Shown here in pieces: positions 7,710 through 15,691 of a DNA stretch of 22,138 bases. The number at the start of each line of letters is the position of its first letter. The stretch's first letter is position 1. The stretch is from Candidatus Apopatocola equi (GTDB taxonomy: Bacteria; Bacillota; Clostridia; Oscillospirales; Oscillospiraceae): contig JAGHSH010000208.1 of assembly GCA_018065965.1 (NCBI GenBank), forward strand, positions 1 through 22,138, read 5' to 3'. The notes beneath the pieces were generated by a model that did no database searches, was not told the DNA's origin, and was given only the letters and a program-made list of their open reading frames with translations. The translations under genes and the position numbers were made by a program.

Positions 7710-8786
7710 TTGCCGGAGAAAAATAAACGAAGCTCGAGTATCGAGCTTCTGCGCGTTTTATGTATGCTCTTCATCATTGCCGACCATTTTGCGGGGCAGA
7801 GTGGGATCCGGGAGGGCGGGCTGCCTGCCGCCGGGTATTATGAGGCGCTCAGCAGCCTGTCCCGGGTGGCCTGCAGCGTGTTTGTGATCATTTCGGCCTG
7901 GTTCGATGCGGAGCGGGAGGAGTTCCGGCTGGAAAAGCTGGGGCGGGTCTGGCTTACGGCCTTTATGTATCTGGTTCCCGTCACCTTTTTCCTCTACCGC
8001 CGCTCCCTGGCCTCCGGGCTGCAGCTCTATACGGCGCTGCTGCCGCTGGAGGGCGGAAGCCTGTGGTTCGTGAGCTGCTTTTTGCAGCTCCAGTGCCTTG
8101 CCCCGGCTCTGAAGCTGCTGGTGCGGAAGCAAAAACGCCTCAGTGAGAGCCTGCTGCTGTTCTTCGGCATCACCCTGACGGGCTACGCTACCCTGACAGG
8201 GCGGCAGGGCGTGTTCACCAGCGATCTCTGGGTCATGATCTATCTCTACACCCTGACGCTCTATTGGAAGCGGTGGGGGAGCGGGACGCCGAAGCCCCGC
8301 GCCTGCGCGGCGGTGTTCTTTCCGCTCTGGGCTCTGCTGCTGGCCTTCCGGCTGTTCAGCTCCGCCCGGGGCTATACCACGCTGATGGCCTATTCCGAGA
8401 CTTTCCGCAGCTGTATGCAGTCCCTGCCGAACATGGCGCTGGCCTACTGCCTGTTTTTCGGCTTCCTGGGATGGGATCGGAGAGAGTCCCGCATCGTCAG
8501 CACGATGGCCTCCTGCACCCTCGGGGTGTACTGCTTCCATCAGATCCCGGCCTTTTATCCCGTCCTCTGGACAAAGCTCCTGCAGAGCACGGCTCACGCA
8601 GCGCTGCTTTCCGGCGGCGCAAGACTGCTCTACACTGTCTGTGCCATCCTGCTGACGGCTCTGCTCGGTACGGCTGTCGAGCTGCTCCGCGCCCGGCTCT
8701 CCCGGCTGCTGATCGAGGATCGGAAATGGTACAGGAGGCTCTGTGAACGCTTCAACCGCTTTGTCAACGAGGCAGTAAGAGTCTGA
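7710..8786 (+). CDS. Membrane acyltransferase (acyltransferase 3 / OafA-like)
   Basis: A roughly 358-residue protein with about ten hydrophobic helices. Its start (SIELLRVLCMLFIIADHF) carries the family's R-x10-H pattern, with the His needed for acyl transfer to sugars or lipids. Such enzymes O-acetylate or succinylate cell-surface polysaccharides, peptidoglycan or glycolipids at the membrane; the substrate is unknown. I place the start at the TTG at 7710 because AGGAGGG lies 6 bases before it. The ATG at 7677 is in frame, would add 11 residues and has no ribosome site. The gene is divergent from the two-component operon and ends convergent with the PfkB kinase gene. The C-terminal part is rich in Arg and Leu. 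Confidence 0.8.
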   Translation: MPEKNKRSSSIELLRVLCMLFIIADHFAGQSGIREGGLPAAGYYEALSSLSRVACSVFVIISAWFDAEREEFRLEKLGRVWLTAFMYLVPVTFFLYRRSLASGLQLYTALLPLEGGSLWFVSCFLQLQCLAPALKLLVRKQKRLSESLLLFFGITLTGYATLTGRQGVFTSDLWVMIYLYTLTLYWKRWGSGTPKPRACAAVFFPLWALLLAFRLFSSARGYTTLMAYSETFRSCMQSLPNMALAYCLFFGFLGWDRRESRIVSTMASCTLGVYCFHQIPAFYPVLWTKLLQSTAHAALLSGGARLLYTVCAILLTALLGTAVELLRARLSRLLIEDRKWYRRLCERFNRFVNEAVRV

Positions 8787-8797
8787 ACGCGTGTTTT

Positions 8798-8843
8798 CTC
8801 ACCGCGCTATGGCAGAACGCCGTGCGGGCAATGAGCCTTTTTT
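8798..8843 (+). terminator. Possible terminator between acyltransferase and kinase genes
   Basis: CTCACCGC (8798-8805) can pair with GCGG (8824-8827) and TGAG (8832-8835), with an inner GGC/GCC stem, followed by a six-base T-run (8838-8843). The stem has an internal bulge, so this is only plausible. Confidence 0.3.
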
Positions 8844-9786
8844 ATACCTCCAGCTCAAACTCCGCAGGGCGGAAGCTGGGTGACACGCTCTCCGTGGTAG
8901 CCACCACCCCGGCGGCCAGCCGGGTTCCGATCTCGCAGGACTGCTGCATGGTCTTGCCGTAGCTGAGACCGATGGTCATGCCCGCAAAGAAGGCGTCTCC
9001 CGCGCCGGTGGTATCCTTCACGTCCACCTTTCTTGCTTCGCAGTGTCCCGCTTCCCCATTCCGGGCAGCAAAAACGGCTCCGTTGGCTCCCATCGTTACC
9101 ACCATGCGCTCAATACCGGCTCCGGCTACATCCTCCCGCAGGATCTCCTGCAGCTGCTCCGGCGTTTTGTTATCATAATCCTCGGCGAAGTACAGTCCCG
9201 CCTCCTGCTGATTGCACACAAAGCAGTGCAGAGAGCGGACATAGTTCCGGTGCTCCAGTGCGATGCTCATATTGGAAACCACCGCAAACACCGGCCGCTG
9301 ATGCTTCCTCGCCAGCTCAAACACCAGCTCCACCACCTCGCTCTCCAGATCCAGCTCCAGTGCCACCGCTCTGGCGCGGGAGAAGATCTCATCGCCGTGT
9401 TCGGTGAGAATGTCATAGAGGCCGTGAAGGTTGGGACGCTTGGAGATGGAAGCCGCCACATCCCCCTGGTTATCAAAGACCGCCAGCCAGGTGCCCATGC
9501 CATCGGGCACGGCGCGGACATATTCCGTGTTGACGCCCCGGGTGTTCAGATGGTTCACCACATCGGCTCCGGTGCCCGTTTCGTCCACCAGACCCACGAA
9601 GGTGGGGTGTAGCCCTACCCTGCCGATGTCCTCCACGATGTTGCGGCATACGCCTCCGTGGACGGTCTCCACTCTGCCGGAGTTCCGGCCGGAGCCGGGA
9701 ATGAAGTTGGAAAAGGGAAAGCCCTTGATGTCTACAAAAACCGAGCCGATCACTACGATGCCCAGGGAGCTGTCTTTCTCTGTCAT
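8842..9786 (-). CDS. PfkB-family carbohydrate/nucleoside kinase
   Basis: A 314-residue ribokinase-fold kinase. It shows the N-terminal substrate motif GGVCRNIVEDIGRVG (about 44-58), NQQE (192-195), typical of the phosphate/Mg site, and the C-terminal signature DTTGAGDAFFAG (258-269) with catalytic base Asp264. The GGVxRNxxExxxRxG form resembles pseudouridine kinases more than ribokinase or fructokinase, but no psuG-like gene is beside it, so the substrate is open. The ATG at 9786 has GGAGGA upstream; an in-frame ATG at 9840 would put the -10 box inside the gene. It is transcribed from a clear promoter (9818-9846) divergent from the GNAT gene. Confidence 0.88.
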   Translation of the reverse strand: MTEKDSSLGIVVIGSVFVDIKGFPFSNFIPGSGRNSGRVETVHGGVCRNIVEDIGRVGLHPTFVGLVDETGTGADVVNHLNTRGVNTEYVRAVPDGMGTWLAVFDNQGDVAASISKRPNLHGLYDILTEHGDEIFSRARAVALELDLESEVVELVFELARKHQRPVFAVVSNMSIALEHRNYVRSLHCFVCNQQEAGLYFAEDYDNKTPEQLQEILREDVAGAGIERMVVTMGANGAVFAARNGEAGHCEARKVDVKDTTGAGDAFFAGMTIGLSYGKTMQQSCEIGTRLAAGVVATTESVSPSFRPAEFELEV

Positions 9787-9817
9787 GGTTTTCTGTCCTC
9801 CGTCTGTGATGGGTTCT

Positions 9818-9846
9818 ATTATACCCTTCGCCCTTTTCATTTACAA
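9818..9846 (-). promoter_or_regulatory. Promoter of the PfkB kinase gene
   Basis: Minus strand TTGTAA (9846-9841), 17 bases, then TATAAT (9823-9818), about 32 bases before the start codon. Confidence 0.75.
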
Positions 9847-9853
9847 GAGGAGC

Positions 9854-9868
9854 AAAAATGATATTTTT
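9854..9868. promoter_or_regulatory. AT palindrome between divergent promoters
   Basis: AAAAAT-GAT-ATTTTT lies midway between the -35 boxes of the kinase and GNAT promoters, which are about 37 bases apart. Its position would let one protein act on both genes, but a chance AT palindrome is possible. Confidence 0.3.
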
Positions 9869-9883
9869 CGACAGACACGGCTC

Positions 9884-9912
9884 TTTTCAAATCGGGAAAA
9901 AAGCAGTATAAT
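9884..9912 (+). promoter_or_regulatory. Promoter of the GNAT gene
   Basis: TTTTCA (9884-9889), 17 bases, then a perfect TATAAT (9907-9912). The expected transcript begins near 9919, giving a leader of about 20 bases with the ribosome site GGAGG. Confidence 0.7.
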
Positions 9913-9939
9913 AGGGAAAAAGCACGGAGGTAAGCGCAA

Positions 9940-10842
9940 ATGGGCTTTACGGAAGAACTTTATAAAAAATACAGTGCGGAGATGAGCATGAACACCCATG
10001 CCGCCCCCATGAACGAGGAACAGTTTTCCGCGGTCGTGGTCGATAAGCTGCGGAGCTATACCTGTCTCTGCGCCCGGGACGGAGAGGCCATCACCGGTGC
10101 TCTGTTCTACAGCTTCAGGACCGAAAACGGCCGGCTTCTGTGCGATATCCCCGTTTACGGCTATTTTGCCTCCTCCCTGACGCTGCTGGAGAAACTCTTT
10201 CAGGCCGTGGCCAACGCCGCCATGCAGCACGGAATGCCCGTCCGCTTCTCTGTGGGACTGTATGCCCACGATGAAGAGGCGCTGCGGCTCTTCAGTCTGC
10301 TGCAGTTCGGCATCACCGCCCAGCGGGGCGTGCGCTGCATTCCCGCCGAGGAGGAGAATGCGTTTGACATCCGGCTCATCAGCAAGGAAGAGCTGGCGGG
10401 CTTCTGGGACGAGATCTGGGCGCTGGCCGAGGGCATCGGGCAGCAGCTGCGCAGCGCGCCTGCCTTTCTTCCCGGCGAAGAGTTCGGCGAGGACGACGAG
10501 GATCGCTGCTGGCGCTTCTTCACCGCCGATACCACCCGCGTGTTCGGCGCCTTCGCGGAGGGACAGCTGGTCGGCATACTGGAGACCGATGACGAGGAAG
10601 ACGATCTGGTCTGCATGAACCACTGGAACGTGAGAATGGGCAATGCCTTCCTGCTGCCTCAATACCGCGGCAGCGGCATGGCCGAGGCGTTGCTGCGCTA
10701 TGCTGAGACTTATGAGGCACAGCGGGGCGCGGAATATGCCTGGGTAGAGCACAGCACCGCCAATTCCGTGAGCCGCCATTTCTGGAACCGCTATTTTGAG
10801 AGCTGGTGCTTCCGGCTGGAGCGGGACGTGGAGCAGCTATGA
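9940..10842 (+). CDS. GNAT-family N-acetyltransferase
   Basis: A 300-residue soluble protein. The C-terminal half (about 150-300) is a GNAT domain. A beta-strand NAFLLP is followed by the acetyl-CoA P-loop QYRGSGMA (241-248, the Q-x-x-G-x-G/A motif) and later TANSVSRHFWNRYFESW, the usual last helix and strand. The N-terminal half (about 20-135) may be a second, degenerate GNAT fold (RFSVGLYAHDEEALRLFSLLQFG resembles the last helix of the fold but lacks the P-loop). The acceptor is unknown. The ATG at 9940 has GGAGG 9 bases upstream. Its TGA overlaps the start of the next gene by ATGA, implying coupled translation with a membrane protein. Confidence 0.85.
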   Translation: MGFTEELYKKYSAEMSMNTHAAPMNEEQFSAVVVDKLRSYTCLCARDGEAITGALFYSFRTENGRLLCDIPVYGYFASSLTLLEKLFQAVANAAMQHGMPVRFSVGLYAHDEEALRLFSLLQFGITAQRGVRCIPAEEENAFDIRLISKEELAGFWDEIWALAEGIGQQLRSAPAFLPGEEFGEDDEDRCWRFFTADTTRVFGAFAEGQLVGILETDDEEDDLVCMNHWNVRMGNAFLLPQYRGSGMAEALLRYAETYEAQRGAEYAWVEHSTANSVSRHFWNRYFESWCFRLERDVEQL

Positions 10843-11528
10843 ACGAGCAGTACGAGCATATAAAGGACAAGGGCAAGGAGCTGGCCAAGACCGCCGTAGC
10901 GGTGGCCGCCGCCACGGGCATTGCTCTGGGCGGAGCCTTCGGCGGCGGAGAGGAGCTGCCGGGGCATGAGAGCGAAAGCAGCCTGTCCATCGTAGAGATG
11001 CTGAACCCGGACACGAACGAGACCGACAACGGCCTTGCAGAGGACGAGAAGCAGAAGAAGAGCGGGCAGCGGCGTACCCTGCGGGCTATGGCCGTGGGGG
11101 TTCCCACGGCGGCACTCTGCTGGTGGGGCGTGAGCGCTCTTTGTGCGCTGCTGCCCGCCTCGCTGCCGGGGCTGGTGCTGAGCGCCATCCGCTGGGCGCT
11201 GACGATCCTTGCCGCGCTGGCTGCTCTGAGCGTCACGCTGAAGGTGTCCGCACCGGAGGAGCCGCTGGTGGTATCTCTCCACCGAACCTATAAAAAAACG
11301 CTGATCCTCTGTCTCCTTTTCTGCTGCGGCGAGGGGGCGCTGCTGTTGTGGGCGCCCGGGAAGGCAGATCAGGTGGGTCAGTGGCTGCGGCTGCTGGCGA
11401 TCGCGGGCTCTCTCCTCTTCCTGCTGCGAAAGGCCGGGAAAAAAGCCAAAAAGGCCGAAGCGGAGCCGGAAAAATCCGACCGGGATCGGATCCGGGAGCT
11501 GGCCGACAGCGTAGGCAGGCAGCGCTGA
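10839..11528 (+). CDS. Unknown small membrane protein coupled to the GNAT gene
   Basis: A 229-residue protein of no family I recognise. It begins with a charged amphipathic stretch (1-16) and an Ala/Gly-rich hydrophobic segment (17-37). An acidic, probably disordered linker follows (38-80), then about four transmembrane helices (around 87-105, 108-132, 153-171 and 182-197) and a Lys/Glu-rich cytoplasmic tail (198-229). The ATG at 10839 lies in ATGA with the GNAT stop; GGAG sits 5 bases before it. The extreme coupling suggests that the two products are made together, possibly with the GNAT working on or near the membrane protein, but that is inference. It ends 110 bases before a strong terminator. 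Confidence 0.7.
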   Translation: MNEQYEHIKDKGKELAKTAVAVAAATGIALGGAFGGGEELPGHESESSLSIVEMLNPDTNETDNGLAEDEKQKKSGQRRTLRAMAVGVPTAALCWWGVSALCALLPASLPGLVLSAIRWALTILAALAALSVTLKVSAPEEPLVVSLHRTYKKTLILCLLFCCGEGALLLWAPGKADQVGQWLRLLAIAGSLLFLLRKAGKKAKKAEAEPEKSDRDRIRELADSVGRQR

Positions 11529-11560
11529 TGCGACTGCCTTTCAGCCCCCCACACCGTGGG

Positions 11561-11606
11561 GAAAACGGATTGCCACACCGGTGTATGCACCGATTCGCAA
11601 TGACAG
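11561..11606. repeat. REP-like imperfect hairpin element
   Basis: The stretch from GGATTGCCAC to GCAATGAC forms an imperfect inverted repeat (ATTGC outside; CGGTG/CACCG inside) with the 10-base palindrome ACACCGGTGT at its centre. It resembles the short GTCATTGCGA...GGCAATCC elements that occur in many intergenic copies in Oscillospiraceae-type genomes (from memory, not searched). It lies between convergent genes, a typical place for such elements. Confidence 0.5.
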
Positions 11607-11636
11607 AGGCGTGGGAAAACCGAATAGAATCACAGA

Positions 11637-11681
11637 AAAAGGGTGCGCTGCAAAACGAATCATTTTGCAGCGCACCCTTTT
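11637..11681. terminator. Bidirectional terminator between convergent genes
   Basis: A perfect 19-bp stem (11637-11655 with 11663-11681) with a 7-base loop, with A-run and T-run at its ends. It serves the GNAT/membrane-protein operon (plus) and prfC (minus, stop 12 bases away). Confidence 0.9.
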
Positions 11682-11693
11682 CAGCGCTTTTTA

Positions 11694-13286
11694 TCACCAG
11701 TTTTTGGAGAACTCGGTCAGCTGCAGACCGGGGTTCTGTTTTTCCGTCCATGCCACGCCCCACTCGCCGGTGAAGAGCAGCAGGTTATTGCCCTTAAAGT
11801 CCTGCACCCATCTGGTGTCCCGCAGAAGCTCCAGCTCGGCGGGGTCGCACTCGCCCTGAATGTAGCGCAGGTGCTCCTGGGGCATATCCCGGCGGCGCAC
11901 CTCGGTGGAATACTCCGTTCTCAGCCGGTACTCCAGCACCTCGAACTGCAGCACACCGACCACGCCCACAATGACCTCCTCCAGACCGGAGTTGGGGTCA
12001 TGGAAGATCTGGATCGCGCCCTCCTGGGCGATCTGGCGGATGCCGGTCTCGAACTGCTTGCGCTTGAGGGTATCCTTGCGCTCAAAGATAGCGAAATGCT
12101 CGGGCGCAAAGGTGGGGATGCCGTCGAAGCAGACCCGCCTGTCCTTGTCGCAGATGGTATCGCCGATGGAATAGATACCCGGGTCGAACACACCGATGAT
12201 ATCCCCGGCGTAGGCCTCGTCCACGATCTCGCGGCTCTCGGCCATCATCTGCTGGGGCTGTGCCAGCTTGATGGGCTTTTTGCCCTGTACATGCCAATAC
12301 TCGGTGTTCCGCTCGAACTTGCCGGAGCAGATGCGCATGAAGGCGATACGGTCCCGGTGCGCCTTGTTCATATTGGCCTGAATCTTAAAGACGAAAGCAG
12401 AGAAATGAGGATCGAATGGATCCACAATCTCCTCCTGGGTTTCCCGGGCCAGGGGGGCGGTGGTCAGCTTCAGGAAGCTCTCCAGAAACTGCTCCACGCC
12501 GAAGTTCATCAGGGCAGAGCCGAAGAACACGGGGCTGAGTCTGCCGTTCTGCACGGCCTCCCGGTCGAACTCATAGCCCGCGCCGTCCAGCAGCTCGATA
12601 TCGTCCGCCAGCGTGCTCTCCAGCCGCTCGCCGATGAGCTCGCGGATGGCGTCCCGGTCGTCGATGGGACATTCCAGCGCATGGATGCGCTGAGAGCCCT
12701 TGTGGAAATCCTGATAGGCCAGCACGGTGTTCTTCTCCCGGTCGTACACGCCCTTGAAGTCCACGCCGGAGCCGATGGGCCAGTTCATGGGATAGGTGCC
12801 GATGCCGAATTCCGTTTCCAGCTCGTCGAGCAGATCGTAGGGACTGCGGCTGTCGCGGTCGAGCTTATTGATAAAGGTGAAGATGGGGATGTGCCGCATG
12901 GCGCAGATCCGAAAGAGCTTGCGGGTCTGGGGCTCGATGCCCTTGGCGGCGTCAATGACCATCACGGCGCTGTCAGCAGCCATGAGGGTGCGGTAGGTAT
13001 CCTCGGAGAAGTCCTGATGGCCGGGGGTGTCCAGAATGTTGATGCAGAAGCCCTCGTACTCAAACTGCAGCACCGAAGCGGTGATGGAAATGCCGCGCTG
13101 CTTTTCCAGCTCCATCCAGTCGGACACCGCATGGCGGGCGGCAGCCTTGCCCTTTACGCTGCCGGCCAGCTGGATGGCCCCGCCGTAGAGCAGGAACTTC
13201 TCGGTGAGCGTGGTCTTGCCTGCGTCCGGGTGGGAGATGATCGCAAAGGTACGGCGGCGTTCTATTTCACGTTGCATATCACTCAT
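11694..13286 (-). CDS. prfC: Peptide chain release factor 3 (RF3)
   Basis: A 530-residue translational GTPase of normal RF3 length, which removes RF1/RF2 from the ribosome after termination. Near the N-terminus are G1 HPDAGKTT (19-26), G2 RGISIT, G3 DTPGHQDF and G4 NKLDRD, with GSAL near G5. The start RRRTFAIISHPDAGKTTLTEK and the domain with GDIIGVFDPGIYSIGDT are hallmarks of RF3 rather than EF-G or TypA. The ATG at 13286 (MSDMQREIERRRTF) has an AAAGGGG ribosome site about 11 bases upstream; an in-frame ATG at 13316 precedes the site. No partner gene is in the operon. Confidence 0.96.
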   Translation of the reverse strand: MSDMQREIERRRTFAIISHPDAGKTTLTEKFLLYGGAIQLAGSVKGKAAARHAVSDWMELEKQRGISITASVLQFEYEGFCINILDTPGHQDFSEDTYRTLMAADSAVMVIDAAKGIEPQTRKLFRICAMRHIPIFTFINKLDRDSRSPYDLLDELETEFGIGTYPMNWPIGSGVDFKGVYDREKNTVLAYQDFHKGSQRIHALECPIDDRDAIRELIGERLESTLADDIELLDGAGYEFDREAVQNGRLSPVFFGSALMNFGVEQFLESFLKLTTAPLARETQEEIVDPFDPHFSAFVFKIQANMNKAHRDRIAFMRICSGKFERNTEYWHVQGKKPIKLAQPQQMMAESREIVDEAYAGDIIGVFDPGIYSIGDTICDKDRRVCFDGIPTFAPEHFAIFERKDTLKRKQFETGIRQIAQEGAIQIFHDPNSGLEEVIVGVVGVLQFEVLEYRLRTEYSTEVRRRDMPQEHLRYIQGECDPAELELLRDTRWVQDFKGNNLLLFTGEWGVAWTEKQNPGLQLTEFSKNW

Positions 13287-13382
13287 GGGTAAGCATACCC
13301 CTTTCCGTTCAAACATAAGCTCTTATTTCTATCATATTTCAGGGGAAAAATCAAGCCCTGTCAGGCTTTTTCGTGCTTTTGC

Positions 13383-13411
13383 TTGCAAAAATCGTCCGGC
13401 AGGTGTAAAAT
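13383..13411 (+). promoter_or_regulatory. Promoter of the flippase gene
   Basis: TTGCAA (13383-13388), 17 bases, TAAAAT (13406-13411), about 68 bases before the GTG start. Confidence 0.5.
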
Positions 13412-13478
13412 ACTGTGTTCGTGCATAGGATGATTCCGCGCAGCTGCGCTGATGTTTTTTCTTCGGGGAGGTCATGCC

Positions 13479-15088
13479 GTGTCTGAGGCAAAAAAGCAGA
13501 ATTATCTGGAGGGCGCCGCCATTATGACCGCGGGCGTACTGGTGGTCAAGGTGCTGGGCGCTGTGTTCAAGATCCCGCTGGGCTCCATGAAGCTGCTGGG
13601 GGACGAAGGCTACTCCAATTTTACCTCTGCTTACAATATCTATTCCATTTTTCTCACACTCTCTACCGCGGGCTTCCCGGTGGCTCTCTCCCGGATGATC
13701 TCCGAGGCTGACACACTGGGACAGCACACCCGCGTCCGGCGGACGTTCCGGGTCGCTCTGCTCTTCCTGGCCGTGCTGGGCGGTCTCGGCTGCGCGCTGA
13801 TGATGCTCATGCCCGACACACTGGCTTACCGCATCGGTGATGTGCAGGCCATGCAGGGCATTTTCGTGCTGGGCCCCGCCGTACTGCTGGTCTGCCTGAT
13901 GAGCGTGTTCCGGGGCTACTGTCAGGGTCACGGCAACATGACCCCCACCACGGTCTCACAGGTGCTGGAGGTGGCCGTAAAGGTGCCGGTGGGTCTGCTG
14001 CTGGCATGGGTGCTTGTTCGAAACGGAAAGGGTCTGCCCGTGGCCTCCGCCGGCGCGATTTTCGGCGTGCTGGCAGGCTCCGGCGCGGCGCTCTGGTATC
14101 TTTTCCGCTATACCCGGAAACACTATGACTGGAATGAGCAGGGCGGTGAGAGCCCCGAGAGCCGCGAGATCTTCCGGGATCTGCTGCGTATTGGCATTCC
14201 CATTACGCTGGGCGGGTGCATTCTGGCGGTGCTGAACCTGCTGGACAATGCTCAGATCCTCAACCGCCTGCAGAATGCCCTCCACTACGCCCCCGGCGAC
14301 GCCCGGGTGCTCTACGGCATTTACGGCAAGGTGCAGAATCTCTATATGCTGCCCACCTACTTCATGACGCCCTTTCAGGCCAGTGTTGTTCCCGCCATTT
14401 CCGCGGCGCTGGCTGCCCACGAGAAGCGCAATGCCTCTGCCATCGGCGAGTCTGCCCTGCGCACGGCCACGGTGGTGATCCTGCCCATGTGCGTAGTCTG
14501 TGCGTGGTAGCCTACCCGGTCGTATACGTCCTGTGGCCGGGCAGCCATGAGGCCGGCCCCGCGCTGCTGCGGATCCTCGCTGTTGCCTCCTTCTTCGTCT
14601 GTATGACCATGCTCACCAACGCCCTGCTGCAGGCCAACGGCTGTGAGCAGCTGCCCATGCTCTCCATGGCGGCGGGCGCACTGGTAAAGCTCAACGTGAA
14701 CCATGTGCTCATCGCCGTTCCCTCGGTGAACATCTACGGCGCCGCCATCAGCTCTGTCTGCTGCTTCGCCGTGATCTCGATGCTGAACTTCTTTTTCCTG
14801 CTCAACTGCACCTCCCATCCCCCGAGGCTCAACCGTTTTCTCTACGCTCCCCTGCTGAGTGCGCTGGCTATGGGGCTTTGCGCCTGGGCGGTCTACGGGC
14901 TGCTCTCCCGCCTGCTGCTCACGGCGGAGGCAGGCCGTATGCAGCTGCTGCTCTGTCTGCTGCCCACGGTGGCCGTGGCAGTGGCGGTGTATCTGGTGCT
15001 CGTTGTGCTCACCGGCTCTCTGCGCGCCTCCGATCTCTCGCTGATCCCCGGAGGAAGCAGACTGGCAGCGCTGCTCCACATTCGTTGA
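13479..15088 (+). pseudogene. SpoVB/YtgP-like lipid flippase, single-base frameshift
   Basis: Two adjoining frames together make one MOP-superfamily flippase of about 537 residues, related to SpoVB/YtgP/MurJ, which move lipid-linked precursors across the membrane. The first part (to the TAG at 14508-14510) has the family start (EGAAIMTAGVLVVKVLGAVFKIPLG) and about nine helices; the rest (from about 14495 to 15088, -1 frame) continues with VVAYPVVYVLWPG and several more helices. Adding one G near 14496 restores MCVGLCVVAYP, which fits the family's GL-x-V-x-A-x-P motif exactly. The start is the GTG at 13479 with GGGGAGG 7 bases before; the ATG at 13452 has no site. Codon use is normal on both sides, so the break is recent or a sequencing error. 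Confidence 0.85.
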
Positions 15089-15158
15089 CAGTTTTCACAA
15101 AAATACTCTCAGAAGTCGGAAAAACGTTCGAATCACTGCCCTTTATGCAAAAAAGGAC

Positions 15159-15187
15159 TTGCAAGGAGCCGCAAAATATGGTAGATT
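15159..15187 (+). promoter_or_regulatory. Possible promoter of the HU gene
   Basis: TTGCAA (15159-15164), 17 bases, TAGATT (15182-15187). The -10 lies in the inverted repeat GCAAAAT-N7-ATTTTGC (15171-15191), which could be an operator for autoregulation. The leader would be about 110 bases. Confidence 0.35.
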
Positions 15188-15304
15188 TTGCGGGCATGGA
15201 TCGGTTCGGTTTCAGGCCGTTGGGGCGTGTTTCCGGGGCAGTCCGCACACAGTTTTATCACGGCAGACGCTTGCGTCCGACCGATACAATTAGGAGGAAA
15301 ACTC

Positions 15305-15583
15305 ATGAACAGAACAGAATTAGTCGCCGCCGTGGCCGAGAAGTCCGGTCTCTCCAAGAAGGACAGCGAAAAGGCTGTCGCCGCCCTGATGGACACTGTC
15401 ACCGCCACTCTGGCTGCCGGTGAGAAGATTCAGCTGACCGGCTTCGGTTCCTTCGAGGTGAAGGATCGCCCCGCCCGCGTTGGCCACAACCCCAAGACCA
15501 ATGAGCAGATTGAGATCGCCGCTTCCCGCGTGCCTCAGTTCAAGGCCGGCAAGGCTCTGAAGGACGCCGTGGCTGCCAAGTAA
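15305..15583 (+). CDS. hup: DNA-binding protein HU
   Basis: A 92-residue nucleoid protein of standard HU length. It has an N-terminal helical dimerisation part (MNRTELVAAVAEKSGLSKKD), the core GEKIQLTGFGSFEVKDRPARVGHNPKTNE and the DNA-binding arm ending AASRVPQFKAGKALKDAV; the RxGxNPxT arm with its intercalating Pro is intact. It bends and compacts DNA as a homodimer. The start at 15305 has AGGAGG 7 bases before it. Codon use is strongly biased to C-ending codons, as expected for a highly expressed gene. It lies 108 bases before lspA. Confidence 0.96.
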   Translation: MNRTELVAAVAEKSGLSKKDSEKAVAALMDTVTATLAAGEKIQLTGFGSFEVKDRPARVGHNPKTNEQIEIAASRVPQFKAGKALKDAVAAK

Positions 15584-15606
15584 TCATATTTTTCGGCAAA
15601 AACAAC

Positions 15607-15677
15607 GGGGCTGTGGGATAAGTCCGTCCTGTCCGCTTGCGGCATGGCGCGGCGCTTTCACACAGCCTCCTGTTTTT
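15607..15677 (+). terminator. Possible hup terminator / lspA leader structure
   Basis: GGCTGTG (15609-15615) pairs with CACAGCC (15661-15667) across a long loop and is followed by TCCTGTTTTT, which could end hup transcripts. An alternative hairpin, CCTCCT (15666-15671) with AGGAGG (15679-15684), hides the lspA ribosome site. Both share bases 15666-15667 and so compete. Confidence 0.35.
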
Positions 15678-15691
15678 AAGGAGGTCTGTCC

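Noticed and set aside
11643..13292. 549-codon plus-strand open frame opposite prfC
   Set aside because: Antisense shadow; prfC on the other strand carries all GTPase motifs.
13353..13371. Small hairpin AAGCC/GGCTT with T-run between prfC and the flippase
   Set aside because: Only five base pairs and upstream of both divergent genes, so no transcript obviously needs ending there.
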